From the NCBI GenBank assembly GCA_029448655.1, contig JACCLO010000028.1:86657-150656 (forward strand): a stretch of 64,000 nucleotides of DNA, in the 5' to 3' direction. This DNA comes from Wolfiporia cocos. Lineage: Eukaryota > Basidiomycota > Agaricomycetes > Polyporales > Phaeolaceae. The position numbers and the translations under genes are program-made. Positions within the stretch are counted from its first letter, which is position 1. The number at the start of each line of letters is the position of its first letter. A model generated the notes under the pieces. It had not been told where the DNA came from. It worked only from the letters and a program-made list of their open reading frames with translations, and did no database searches. Shown here piece by piece: positions 11,153 to 23,113 of this stretch.

Positions 11153-11519
11153 TGTCACAGACTGCCTCGGGTAAGGCTCTTATAGATATCACATGACTTG
11201 TTATGTTTTGTCTAGGTTTGATAAGGTTTAGCTAGAATTCCCCGATACCTTAAACAGTCATGCGCCCATACTTAAGTAGTGCCACCCATGTGACTCACCC
11301 TTAGGTAGTGCACAGGCCACCTCTTTAGGGTAGACACAGTGTGTCCCCCTGTATGTAACATATAGCGCGAGCTGAGGTCTTACAACCTCCAGTTCTACTA
11401 TTCCTTGGCAACCAGGTCACATCCTCACTACCTCTGCGTGTGCGCCCGCCTGCGTCTTGGCAACACTACTATTCTATACTCGCTAGCTGTGGTGCAAGAC
11501 TGCACATACGCTGTTGTCA
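11153..11519 (+). repeat. LTR or LTR fragment
   Basis: It begins TGTCACAGACTGCC and ends CTGTTGTCA. A TATA-like region and the hairpin GAGGT/ACCTC at about 11373-11389 give it the promoter layout of the other LTRs. Flanking bases (GAGAG and GAAAA) do not form a clean duplication, so the right end is uncertain. Confidence 0.6.
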
Positions 11520-12940
11520 GAAAAAATATTTTCTCTCGGGTTCTCCGGGCAGGTCTGGATGTGCCGAGATAGGCGAGGTGTTCGAGGGGTTGAGTCGAGT
11601 AGTTTTACCGGTTGAACTAGCCTGTAGCGATTTAGAACTGCGGCGGTGCGTCGAATAAAGTGGAAATAATAGACATTGACTCGAAAATGTTTGTGACCGA
11701 TTTCCTAAGTCCTAAGCGTACGCCTCGAGCGCAGCCCTTCGTCTGACTTCGTTTGGTGGAATTCGATGATTTTGTCGTATCTACACATCGCCTAAATACA
11801 TGGAGAGCCACGAAATTTTCTACAACATTTTAAGTGTCCTAAATTTCGAGTGTGCACCCTACAAGCTAGACAATCCAGAGACGAACCCTGAGATGGTGAA
11901 GACTGTCCTGAAACACAAGCAAATTATTTTATGAGACCGATCACCTGTAGATCTAGGGTGGTGCACCGAGGTGGAGAGAAAAGACATGGAAAAAGCTATA
12001 GGAAGGCAGTTGGGGTTGGGCCAGACCTGGCTAGGCTAGAGAGCCTAGGGAAGCGTCAGATGGCACCTGTTTTGACTGGATGAGCAGCCAGATATTGCCC
12101 GCAGGGCTTTTGCGACATTTCAGATTGTGCATGAGCCAGCGAAGGTTCACTGTACGAGTATGATCGAGGCCGATCATGATCGGTCAAGCTGTGGCTGAAC
12201 TACCTCAGATGGGCATTCTGCCTACCAGCTGGCTTTCCTGTGGTGTGTTCTGTGTCGTTTGGTGTGTGTTTGATCGTGCCCTGGTATTCTTACATGTGTC
12301 TAAAGTCTATGGCACATTTATATTGCAGCCGCAGCCACGCGCGAGCTGGAACGGCCAAAGACAATCGAGGCAGGGCACCGCCGTGCGGGCCGTCTGGTCC
12401 CTTGGGGACACCTGTTCCTGGCCGTGCATGCATCCCGTGCATGGTCCAGGAGCGCCATCCCTTCAGATATGAAGCTTATTGAGGAGGAGCGGGACTATAG
12501 GTATCAAGTTGCTGAGGATGAAGTGGACGAGCAGTGTGAAGATGAAGAGGGAAACAGGGCAGAAATATTATAAAGACAAGGATGGGGATTTGGGTCTGGA
12601 TGAGGACAGAGTGACAATCTGGATGACCTGCATCAGCAAGAATTGGCTTTTGCACCACTTTGAGCAATATACACAGCTTCTCAGATGTGCTCAGATTTTT
12701 GTAGTTTGAGCATTCTCAACATCATGTATACCACTTATTTTGTACATTTGTGATTCTACATGATGGTTCTGATGCCCTCTAGGTGTGCACCACATTGTGT
12801 GGCATATGCCACAGGCTATAGTAATCCACATAGGTAAGCTGCAAACAGCACTTTTGCAATTCATATGCCAGCCTGACTACCCCAAACAACAATTCTATAC
12901 CAGTCTGATGATTAGTTTCCAGTCACACATTGAATTTGAC
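11520..12940. other. degenerate region, possible transposon remnant
   Basis: No gene can be supported over most of it. One continuous plus-strand frame at about 12332-12573 reads ELERPKTIEAGHRRAGRL, then an acidic tail ending NRAEIL and a stop. Its high charge and its place among transposons suggest the end of a transposase-like ORF, but I do not recognise the family. Confidence 0.3.
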
Positions 12941-13564
12941 TAGTGATGTGCAGGCCCAGCCCAGCCCCAAAAGCCCTGGCTTTGATGGCCCACGCTTTCA
13001 AAACCTCAGGCCGGGCCCTCACTGACAGCTCACAGCATTGGCCCAGCCTGGGCCAGGGCCAAGCTGGGCCTACCACTGCTAGGATAGTCATCAATATAGC
13101 TTGAAAGTTTGAAATACACCATTTTCAATTGTTCCTTGATGAAAAGGAACATGAGGCCTACAAATTATAGTGGTACTTAAGTGTCAAAATAAACCTTCAC
13201 CAGCATGGCATTCAGTAGTGCACCTGCCATATGGGGTATTGTATAGGTGCCCCAATGGTGAGTGGCAGGCTTCAACATTAAGGACATGACTTATGGCTTT
13301 TTATGTAGTCTGAAATGAACAGCATATCAATACTATAGTTTAGTTAAGCATACTACTATCCTGTACAATCTATATTGTAGTTGCCAGACATTGTAGCCAT
13401 TAAGGTCACAGGCTGGGGCCTCAAACAGCTCAGCCTGGCTCAGCCTGAGATACAAAGCGGGCCCTGGGCCATCTCAAGCATGTTGTAAAGCCTAGCTCAC
13501 CCCAGCCCAAGTAGGGCTTGGCCCAGCTTGGCTCTGGCCTCAAGCAGGCCTGGCACATCACCTA
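12941..13564 (+). mobile_element. hAT-type MITE, copy 2 (diverged)
   Basis: The termini TAGTGATGTGCAGGCCCAGC and CTGGCACATCACCTA are imperfect versions of the termini at 9063 and 38261. The flanks AATTTGAC and GTTTGAC look like a decayed 8-bp duplication. The interior aligns with the other copies in the same orientation but with many substitutions, so this is the oldest of the three. Confidence 0.85.
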
Positions 13565-13818
13565 GTTTGACATGACATTGATAAGACTACCTTCAGAGTG
13601 GCGATTGAATGCTACTCGCTGTTGATATTATCAGCACTTATCTACAGAGATCAGATCCTTCCTTGATTGGCAAGTACCTCCAGCACTGCTCCAGCACTGG
13701 TAAGTCATCTCTGTCAGGAATAGAACCAGTTGTAATCACTTCAATCAGTCACACCTCATACAGTTCAATCCAAAGACAAACCAGTTCTACCCAATCCTAT
13801 AACCACCCCACATTAATG

Positions 13819-14444
13819 TGTCACATAGAAATTGTGCGTCATTTTCCCCATTTTTTTCCATGTTTTTTATGCCAAAATGCTGGTTTTTTAGCCGCTCGTA
13901 GGACAGCACGTGCATAGGTAGATAAATGCTTTATCTTATCTAGCCTACATCACGTAGTCTTTCGTCATCACTAGGTAACAACGTCACCTTGTATTGTAGC
14001 ACATGACTGACTGCACACAGACCACACCTTTAGGGCAAGGCATGTTAGGTAGTTAGGGAGTTGCGGCATGTATATATACTTGGTGACGTCTGAGGTACTC
14101 CTCAGACTTAGTATCTCAGCCTAGGGGGTGTGTCCCCTGGCAACCTCTCAAAACCCTCTTGCTGCCTGGCTTGAGTGTAACAGCGAACTGCATTAGCAAC
14201 AAGCCCGCTGCTCTCCTCCTTGAGGGTGGGGCCCTCTTTCAATATTATTCTTGCTTCACTCTCTGCTCGCTAGTCTGGGGCATTGTGGTACACTCATGGT
14301 TGTGACCTCAGGCATTCGGTGAGGCATCTCAATAGATGCAGCCTCCTGTTCTCCCCTTACGAGGATGGGGGCCTGTAGGGCGGATATATAGGCTATATAG
14401 GGGTTTCCCCCGCTTAGGCAGGTAGCATGGTGGTTACCGTGTCA
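13819..14444 (+). repeat. solo LTR, same family as 31980-32582
   Basis: It begins TGTCACATAG and ends GTTACCGTGTCA. Its middle shares the blocks GCATAGGTAGATAA and CTAGTCTGGGGCAT with the LTR at 31980. TATA-like GTATATATAC at about 14070 precedes the hairpin at 14088-14107. No clean duplication is seen. Confidence 0.8.
14088..14107 (+). promoter_or_regulatory. LTR promoter hairpin
   Basis: Stem GTCTGAG/CTCAGAC about 10 nt downstream of a TATA-like run. It is one member of the covarying hairpin series. Confidence 0.65.
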
Positions 14445-14926
14445 TATCACAACATCTCAGAAGCCCAAGAAAATGTTCTAATACTCCAACAAAACAAAAG
14501 CTACCAAAGGCAATATCTAAACATAATGGTTTATCAAATTCCTGATCTATGTCACAGATCTGGGACATTCTACGATTTTTTCTATATTTTACCTATTTTT
14601 CTGGCATTTCTACGAGCTTATTTACACCTTACACTTGTAACCGCCATAGCACGTCCATGTACACAAACAACACATACATAACATGCATGTCCAAACTAGT
14701 TACTCAGCGGACTAGTTCTCCGAAGTCACACCCTTAGTAATATCCCACTACCAGGCACTATGTCACTAGGGATGACATGGAATACCTTGTGTATCATGCA
14801 ATGGGGAACTACCCCCCTAATATAACCCTATACTCCTGATGAGGAGGAGCAGGCTATGTCCGCTATAAGATGCAGGTCACCATGCATGTCATAAGTCTCA
14901 GTGGTCGAGTATGACCACGGATAACT
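14445..14926 (+). repeat. LTR-like fragment left of TRIM copy 2
   Basis: From 14550 it reads TGTCACAGATC followed by pyrimidine-rich runs like those at the start of element B's 3' LTR (CTATATTTT, CTATTTTTC), but the rest does not align with that LTR. No 3' end is found before the TRIM at 14927. Bases 14445-14549 hold nothing recognisable. Confidence 0.4.
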
Positions 14927-15843
14927 TATCACAAGACGCGCTGCGGACCCAATGCAACGTGCTTATGAGTGGCATAATAGCCACTCCCCCAAAAGGGCTA
15001 CGATAACAGCTCATGCTGCTATCGAGGGTCCAGCTATATCTGCAGTTCATATTCCCACGCTCGGCGCCTATTAGACACTCTATGGTGTAGGCCATGTATG
15101 CCGGCGCCACGTACGGGTAATGTACCCTAGTTATTGCCTCCGTAACGTCTATGATATTATGCTTTCGCATTATCTGTGACATTACCCCACTTCAAGGATA
15201 ACCGTCTCTGGTTAAGGAGATAACTTAGGCTGCATCAAGCCGCCCCCGGTACTAAGTATCACTTCTACTATGCTTTGTCATTGTGCCTGGTGAAGGGTTA
15301 CCCCCAATCCCTTATACCATTTGGCTTATGACGTGTGTGCCAACCTCTTGAAGGCCCGACTTACACCCTGGATTTTGGGTGCGGGTTAAGGCTATTTAAT
15401 AGTAGTTTTTACCACGCAAGCTTTGACCAATCTTATCCCCTGATACCTTACGGTTATAGAGGGGCCCCATGATACAGGGGGTCACGTGGTGGGTACTTTT
15501 CCCTCAGCCGCCAGTGGTTCGGAAGCGCCCCAGGCAGTGGAAATATTTGCCACCACCCAGGTTCGAACGGCGACCGGGTGAGCTGTTATTATATCACAGG
15601 ACGCGCTGCGGACCCAATGCAACGTGCTTATGAGTGGCATAATAGCCACTCCCCCAAAGGGCTACGATAACAGCTCATGCTGCTATCGAGGGTCCAGCTA
15701 TATCTGCAGTTCATATTCCACGCTCGGCGCCTATTAGACACTCTATGGTGTAGGCCATGTATGCCGGCGCCACGTACGGGTAATGTACCCTAGTTATTGC
15801 TCCGTAACGTCTATGATATTATGCTTTCGCATTATCTGTGACA
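14927..15843 (-). mobile_element. TRIM copy 2
   Basis: Terminal repeats at 14927-15181 and 15592-15843 flank an internal region that is nearly the same as in copy 1, differing mostly by single-base indels. The purine tract TGAAGTGGGGTAA is next to the left repeat on the minus strand. The flanks (TAACT and CATGC) do not match, so there may have been recombination or a deletion beside it. It lies directly upstream of the gag/protease end of element B. Confidence 0.9.
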
Positions 15844-16377
15844 CATGCAAGAGCTGCGGCCGGAAGGACTGCAAAAACATGGAGGTGTGATGCAATTGGA
15901 GGGTGCCAGCATCCAAGGTGGACAATAAGGGGGCTCAGAAATCTACTAGCGGCAAACCCCCCCACACCCTCATGGCAAGGTCACATGGTCCAGGTCACCA
16001 CAACAGTAGATGTGGATCCCAGATGACGATGACAACTCCCATGGGCAACTCCACCGCCCATTCATCGTGCGCATCACGGAGGTAGAGGAACCACTGGCCA
16101 GTACACCGGCTCCATCAACAGCCCCCAATTGGTCAGCACCGAATTGGGGCACTACCATATCCCATGCATTCAGTTGCCCAGAAAACTCTGAACATCCAGC
16201 TAGCGAGTCGAATTTCGCTTCAGCACAGTGATCCTTGCCTATGTGGTGCTGGTACTAGTTAGTTGCCTGTACTGCTGACCTGCTTGAAAAAATGTGAAAA
16301 TTTATATCACTATTACAAGAATCATGCATGTGATAAGTCCCGATCTTTCCAGATCTGGGGTTGACTTGTGGGTCTAT
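15844..16377 (+). pseudogene. probable gag remnant of element B
   Basis: Placed only by position between the TRIM and the protease. A readable stretch ends near 16231 (VRITEVEEPLASTPAPS). A possible Cys-rich start (CKSCGRKDC) lies at the left edge. No clear capsid is seen. Confidence 0.4.
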
Positions 16378-16720
16378 GGTCAGAAGTGCAAGGCTTGGCT
16401 TTAATCGATAGTGGAGCAACGTTATCAGTCATCACACTCAGACTTTGTGACAAACATCGTCTAGTCCCCCACGATAAGAAAGACCCTTTTTGGATTTCAT
16501 AATGCAGATGGACTCATACAACAAAAATGGTCTCATCAATAAGTCAGTTAAAGGATTCATGCAACATGGCGAGCACACAGGAAAAGGTATTCCTTACCAT
16601 CATGAAAATCCACAACCACGACCTTATCCTAGGATAGACTGGTTAATTAAACATAACCCCACTATGGACTGGAACTCTGGCAGTCTGGTATACGATGTGG
16701 GTCTGCATGCCCGAAGCTCA
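16378..16720 (+). pseudogene. aspartic protease of element B
   Basis: Catalytic ALIDSGATLSVI is at about 16400-16430. After an in-frame stop and a shift the second half appears as HDLILG and DWLIKHNPTMDW (16610-16680), the usual ILG-x-DWL end of gypsy proteases. The stops mean it is not translatable as one protein. Confidence 0.8.
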
Positions 16721-18156
16721 GAATCGTCCCCTGATTCGGAAGAAGTTGCACCCGATGACGAAGAGGACAATAATAACATCAGCAACATTTGGGATTCTGC
16801 GCTAGACACGATTGGAGATGGAACCCTTGATGATCCATTATCAAGTGGATCGGTACCCTGTCCAATGAGGAATTGGGGACTTCCTCATGGGAATGGTAGG
16901 AGAAATCAACCAGAACAGACCAGAAGCTGCAACCGAAAAATGGAAGCAGCTGTGCCTAAGGAATATTGGGAATTCGGCCCAATGGTATTTTCGCAAAAAG
17001 CATCCGAAAGGATTCCAACACGTAAGCATATGATCATGCATCAATTTAATCGAAGGCCACTCCATGCCAACACTGGCCAAACCCATATTCCCTCTTGCCA
17101 AAGGAAGAAAATTCCCTCCGTGACTGGATCGCTGAAGAAAAGCGAAAAGGCACATCTGAGATTTCAAGCTCCCCTATGGCAGCCAGTATTTTTCGTTGCC
17201 AAGAAAGATGGAACCTTGTGCATGGTAATCAATACAGGAAGCTGAACGAAATAACTGTGGCTAAACAAGTACCCTATACCCCAGATATGGACCTTATCAA
17301 CCAACTCTCAGGTGCATCGATCTTACTAAGATCGACTGAGATGGGGTTACAACAACGTCCGTTATCAAGGAAGGTGATGAATGGAAAACAGCATTCATTA
17401 CTAACAGGGTGGTATACGAAGCCATGGTTATGTATTTCGGTTTCAAGAACGTGCCAGGGACTTCCAAGCAATGATGAACGACGTCCTAAAGGATTCATTG
17501 CCACCGGAAAAGTTCATAGTCTATCTGGACGACATACTGATCTTGGCAACGACTTAGCGGAACACCGCAAAATCACCAAGGCAGTCCTGAAAAGGCTGCG
17601 GGACAATGATCTATATGCCAAACCCGAGAAATGCTTCTTTGAAAAAAGTAGCATCGACTATTTGGGTATGATAATTTCTAAGGGCAGAGTCGAAATGGAC
17701 CCCTCGAAACTATCAGGAGTATTAGATTGGCTGACCCCAACCAAGGTGAAGGAAGTTCAAGCCTTTTTAGGCTTTGCGAACTTCTATCGGCGGTTTATTC
17801 AGGACTTCTTGAAAATTGTGAAACCCCTGACAACACTCATGAAGAAGTCGGAGAAATGGCATTGGGATGAAGCACAGGAAGAAGCTTTCCAAAAGCTCAA
17901 GGCGGCCTTTACAACTGCCCCCATCTTACATATTCCGGACAAAATTCAGAAATTCCGTATAGAAGCCAACACATCAGACTTTGCGACTGGAGCAGTCCTA
18001 ACGCAATGGTCACCAGATAGTTGGAAATGGAATCCTTGCGCCTTCTATTCCACAGGCATGACTGCCCCGGAACGGAACTACAAAATTTATGACAAAGAGA
18101 TGCTAGCCATAATTCGAGCATTAGAAGAATGGCAACATTATCTCGAAGGTCACCCG
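16720..18156 (+). pseudogene. RT and first part of RNase H (element B)
   Basis: It shows VPKEYWEFG (pre-RT), the RT core YRKLNEITV, the active site VYLDDILI (about 17516-17540), EVQAFLGFANFYRRFI in the thumb region, and RNase H motifs APERNYKIYDKEMLAII and ALEEWQHYLEG. Coding stops exactly at the insertion of element C. At least three frame changes precede that. The RNase H reading resumes at 24213 and, after another LTR, at 25196. Confidence 0.9.
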
Positions 18157-19253
18157 TGACACAGATGGCTCTGTGGGACTCACCAAGCCAGTATCCTGCG
18201 ATGAACTAGGCGACTTAGGTGAGGAAGAGGTTATCAGACGCAGTAGGAGGTAGGAGGTTCTTCTACGGCGTACGCCGAGAAGAATAGAACTGAAGTTAAA
18301 GAGCGCTTGGCTCCTACTTATATACATTGTGTCGGGAGGGCACGTGCTACTAGCTAGCGGTTGCCTTACCGGGTTATGTGGCTTTGCCAAGTGGCGAAGC
18401 TTTATCTTATCTGATGTTTAGTTACTCTATCTAGAATGGCCGTGGAAGGCCCTAATGGCCGACCCAATCGTAATAGAGGGATTATGTCTTATCTGTGATA
18501 CTAACGCGGGCGCAGCCCGGGTATAGGTGAAGCCGGTTGCCGGATACCTTGCGGCATAATGGCGATTGGCCGTGCTTCGTTGGATGACCAAGGCGAGACG
18601 CCGAGGTCGTTATGCCATTGGACGGGTAGTACCGTGGCATGTGTTACAGCCCGGTCCGGATGGTTACCGGGGCATGTATTGGTCTTAGCCGTGAGGCGAG
18701 GACCGGTGTTTGGGCAGCGCCGTGATGGCAGAAGCCCGGGACTTGGAGAACGCCGAGTCCGTGAGATGGCCGAGAAGGCCGAGCCTATAGCGATATTGCC
18801 TTGATGCTAATATAGTGCTATTTGGCCGTGTTGCCATTATTATGCGAAGGCGTGGCGCGCCTGAGGTGCCATTGTGATCAAGGATCTTATGGCGGTGGGA
18901 AGCCGGGAAGGCCGACCCCAATAGTACAAGGCCGCGAGGCACTGTTTGTACATGTGGACATTATTATGCGAGCGTGCCGCGCTCGGCCTATCATTATGAT
19001 CTACGATCTATGACGTGGCTGGTCTTGCTCTGACGGGCGAGACCTGTATGACGAGCTGTAACTATTGCTATTGGACGAATGGTGCTACGTAGCGTTATGT
19101 AAGCTAGGTCATGTGGTTGATAAGCCCAGTTAAGAGCTTGTCGTGGTGGCAATGGGAGTTAACCCGTAGATAACTTGTAGTAGACGTATAAATCCCAGGT
19201 AAATTGCTATAATCATAGGAAAAATGCTGTAAGCCCCAGATAAATCTGTGACA
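18157..19253 (-). repeat. LTR of element C (left, 3' LTR)
   Basis: Begins TGACACAGATGG and ends ATCTGTGACA on the plus strand. It matches 23114-24212 over its whole length. Confidence 0.92.
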
Positions 19254-19323
19254 TTACCCCCGCTTTAGGTTTCATCGTCCCTGATGAAACTATTCCTCAT
19301 TGTGTACGTCCCAAGAGCGGTAT

Positions 19324-19535
19324 AACGCGTGATGACGAAGTGTCAAATGCCGTTATGGTGCTGCTTCAATTTGTCAATTGAACAGGGATAAATGGGAGTT
19401 TCAGGACTTGTGGTGGAACCTGAGCGTGGAAGGCGATTTTATTCCTTATAGTGATTTGTAACGCGTGATAGCGAAGTGCTAAATGCCGTTACTAGCGATT
19501 ATCAACGCGTGATGACCGAAAGGTCAAATGCCGTT
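19324..19535. repeat. three hairpin units, family alpha
   Basis: Units at 19324-19354, 19460-19490 and 19504-19535 share the frame AACGCGTGA...AATGCCGTT. The inner stems differ but pair: TGAC/GTCA, TAGC/GCTA and TGACC/GGTCA, with loops GAAGT, GAAGT and GAAA. A looser fourth unit is at about 20123-20150. Confidence 0.75.
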
Positions 19536-19593
19536 GTTAGGGAGATGTAGTCGTGTTACTAGAGTGTGCTGTCATTGTGCATGCGGATCCTAA

Positions 19594-21210
19594 GAGGAGG
19601 GACTCTCCTGTTATCGCTGAAGGTGTTCTAGTGCCTTTTCGCGACCTTGGTCGGATTATTGCTTTTGCTTATGACGTTACTCGTAGTAGAAGGCGATATG
19701 GAAATGGTCATCATATAGTGCCTTTGAATCTACTTGTAATCTGTATCTCCAATAGCTTGCCAAGCGTATTAGAGGGTGCATTGTGTCGTTGTACGTATTT
19801 CGGATAGCATTGTGCGATATTCCTTAGAGTGAGGGCTTCACTGTTAGCTCTGGAGATTTTCTAGTGTCTCTTCGAGCCCTTGGGCGGATATGTTGCTTAT
19901 GCGTAGTACCCATTGAGTGTGACATAGCGGTGCTTTTTCGACGTCTATTGCCTAGCGGTGAATGGGATTGCAAGTTCCTTCGTTCGCGTGGCGGGTGTCT
20001 TAGGCTTTGTGCTTGTACAGGGGTAATCCTACTTTGTACGACTTATGCGGTTTGAACGGTTATTAAAGGGCGTCGCCTTATGAACGTTTATGAGGCGTCG
20101 CCTCCCTAGTATCGCAAGTACTAAGCGTGTGACATTTGTCAATGCCCATTTGTTACAGGGGTTGTGTCCCCTAGTTAGATTGCTTCTACGTAGCGATCTC
20201 TTCGGAGTCGTAAGTTCCGGAATGAAGCTGTGCCTTCGTTGTTGTATGCACTTATTTATTAACGAGTAGGCTTCTCGTGTAAAACCCCATAGTATAAGTA
20301 CTAATCATTGTGCATTATGGTCAATGCTTATGATTGTATTCCCTGATACTGTAGTGTCGTTGCCGTAGTGAGGCCTTATTGGGTAACCGTGAGAACATAC
20401 ATCCTTGTCAGGAGTTGTCTCGTATAGGTGTATCCCGTAAGGGCTGAAGTCCCATGGTGGCGATGACGGTAGTTTCCAATGTGCTTGTATGTCGTTAAAG
20501 TCGTTCTTCGATTGAGTATGACATTGTAAGCGTGGGAACTGGGATGATCGTTGGGGAAGGGTATATTTCGCTATTGGATAGATAGCTACTATATTCCTAT
20601 TACAGGGTTGTCGTCCATATACGAATAGGACAGTACGAGCATGAATGAGGGTAATCGGGCCTCTTAGTGCATGTCGTTTGTTGCTTTAATGACCGTAAGG
20701 TTCATTTGTAAGCGTGGGATAGTGGACTTGTTAAGGTCCTAGGTGCGAAATTAGGGTTTCCACCCCCTCTTTCACGTTTGATCTCCCGATCAAACCTATC
20801 CAGATGGTTTTGGTTTTTAAAGAGGTTAAACCGCCTCTATACCCAGATAAGGGTGGGTGGATGTGGGCCGAAGGTATTCTTGACGTATATCCATATACGG
20901 CTGTATCCAGTGTAGTCGCTCGCATATGCGACCAGATTTTTATACTAAGGTTTCCAAGCCCTAGTTTGTCGGAATCGAAGGGTTTTCCAGGCCCATATTC
21001 GATGTAGTGACGAGATGTAATCCTTTCTTGACGTAAGGATACAGATCCGGATTTATTTATTACGCGTCTCGACGGCGTAGGTTTCCGTAAACCAAGCAAT
21101 TAAATGATAACCGATTGCCAAATCGGCTTGATTGAATTAATAAGGGGGACTCCCTTGTTATCTCTGGAAGTTTTCGAGTGCTTCTTCGAGACCTTTTGCG
21201 GACGATCGCA
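19594..21210. repeat. three dispersed structured modules, family beta
   Basis: Modules at 19594-19660, 19825-19890 and 21141-21210 share a variable 5-bp stem with loop GGRCT, directly followed by GTTA, then a conserved line ending AGTG and TTCG. The stems are AGGAG/CTCCT, AGTGA/TCACT and AAGGG/CCCTT. A second small stem (GACC/GGTC, GCCC/GGGC) pairs in the first two modules only. Confidence 0.75.
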
Positions 21211-23113
21211 TTGAGTTGCTAAGGTGTATTTTTCGAATTCGGTTATTCTCCCCACAGAGAAAAGTTGAATCGAAGTGAAATCAAAAGTGAGGTAGCTAGC
21301 CTCGTGACGAATTTTGCGATTGGCGTGCGAAATTGTCGACTTCAATACAGGGGGGGACCGGTTGGAAACCGGTGTAGATTCGGCGATTGTGCGAGAATGC
21401 CGAATGAAGTGTGATTCTAGAAGCCTTGCGGCCTCCGCTACACTTCAAGGGAACGCGTATTAATAGCGTGTGTCCCTTGTTTTCCTTTCCTCTAACCCAG
21501 ATTGCAAGATTCAATGAAGTAATCTTGTTGCGATCTGTTTGTACATGGGTGGCTGGTGGAAACAGCGCTGTACCCAATTATTTATAGACGCTTGTCAGAC
21601 GTCTCTTCCCAATCGGATGGTAATTTCCTTGTCAGGAATTCCATTACCAAAAGGGGTGCCCCCGTTCTAAGGTTCTTTGTGACATGTGACCAAATGACAG
21701 ATGCTCAATAACCCGAATCCCCTTTTCAGGAGCGAAGACCGAAGTCAAACGGGCGCCGATAGATTAAGAATCTTAATCGACTTGGTACTTAGGCATTCCC
21801 ATAGTAATAATAGTTATAAGCATATGTTTGCCAAGCGTACGCGATCCTACGTCGAGTAAGGTACTAGTATCGTTTTTCGATTGACTTATTGTACCTAAGA
21901 CGTAAAAGGTTGCTTTATATGTACATAAGCGACCTTAACCAGGCTAGATAACCTGGGAACCAGCAGGTGACGCAGGATTTCCAGAGGCGAATACAAATGC
22001 TATTGGACGGTTTCTAAGCTACTTTACAAAGTAAGTAAGCTACTAGGAGCCGCCACTAAAACTACATATTTATCTACTTATTGACTGGGATACCAGGGTA
22101 CCTGAAAGAGAGCTCATCATCAGCGATCAACGCTGAGTGGTCATGTCTAACACAAGAAGAACGGGGGCATGGTTAGGGGCGCCCTTGTCAGGACGCCGCG
22201 CGGAATTTAGCCGACAGGTGTCTTCATCGAAGCGCGCGACTTCCTTCTAGAAAGAGAGTCGGTGACTGCCAGCGCTTGATAAGCTGGGTCACATGGTTGG
22301 GAATAGGATACACAGCCCATTTCCTCGTGGAGATGAGCTGGAAAGTGGTCGCAGTATTACACCGCGACCGGTCCGCGCTTTAGTGGTAAGGCTTGCCATC
22401 TATAGCCACCTGGGTGTCACATCAGGGCTAAAAAACCATCCGTCGATCTAAGATCGCGCATTCACGAGCGCTCCACACATCAAGGATGGTGGGCAACGCC
22501 GCATGCTTCCGGTGGGGCCCCAACTCGGTTTAACCCAGGCTCGCACACCGAGCTGCCCGTAGGACTTACGCTATTGGCTACCGCGAGTGACCTCGGCTGG
22601 TTTGGCCTTGCGAGCCGCACCACCTCACCACTTGGATTCCCCGAAGGAGATCCCAAGCGGGCCCCTTACGCCTGGGGGGCGGCTTTGGAAGATTCCCACA
22701 CCCAACTAAGGGAATACGCCGAAGCGCATATCCCTATGGGGATCCTACTGGTAGTGTTGGGTCCCTGAACAGGGATTGCCAAGACAGGGGGCTGCGCGCA
22801 CACAGGCAGACGGTCCCCTTTTCCCAATAGCGGTCTCAACCGCTGGCACCAGCAACCTTGTCAGGAAGCCGGCGCCTCTCCTTAACCCTGGAGTCCGGGT
22901 TCGCAGGACGCATGCTGCTGATTAGGCAAGCAGCGCCCCACTGGGTGGCAGCAGGCCGCTAAGCCCGCCGCCGATGTATCCCAATCCGCAACCACGGAGC
23001 ATACATCCCCTTTGCAGGAGAGTAGCGGCCCCTGCGCTATCTCAGACACCTGTTGGAGGAAAACCCAGGCGCCACCAGTTAAGGAGGCGCAGGGGGTAGG
23101 TAGTTTATTCTTA

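Larger units (their letters stand above)
19254..23113 (-). other. non-coding internal domain of element C
   Basis: No ORF longer than about 120 codons and none with a recognisable domain. Instead it has repeated short hairpin modules in its left third (19324-19535, 19594-21210). The right part (about 22050-23110) is more GC-rich and holds no recognised feature apart from a purine-rich stretch near 23080. In the minus-sense transcript the GC-rich part would come first, where a packaging signal would be expected; that is inference. Confidence 0.75.

Noticed and set aside
14550..14926. 5' LTR of element B
   Set aside because: Only the first tens of bases resemble the 3' LTR at 27639. The rest does not align, and the hairpin/TATA module is missing.
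19324..19535. CRISPR-like array
   Set aside because: The units are only three, of unequal spacing, with changing inner bases that pair with each other. They lie inside a retroelement in a fungal genome.
22574..22768. Coding remnant of gag in element C
   Set aside because: A single short frame without capsid or zinc-knuckle features. The internal domain is better read as non-coding.
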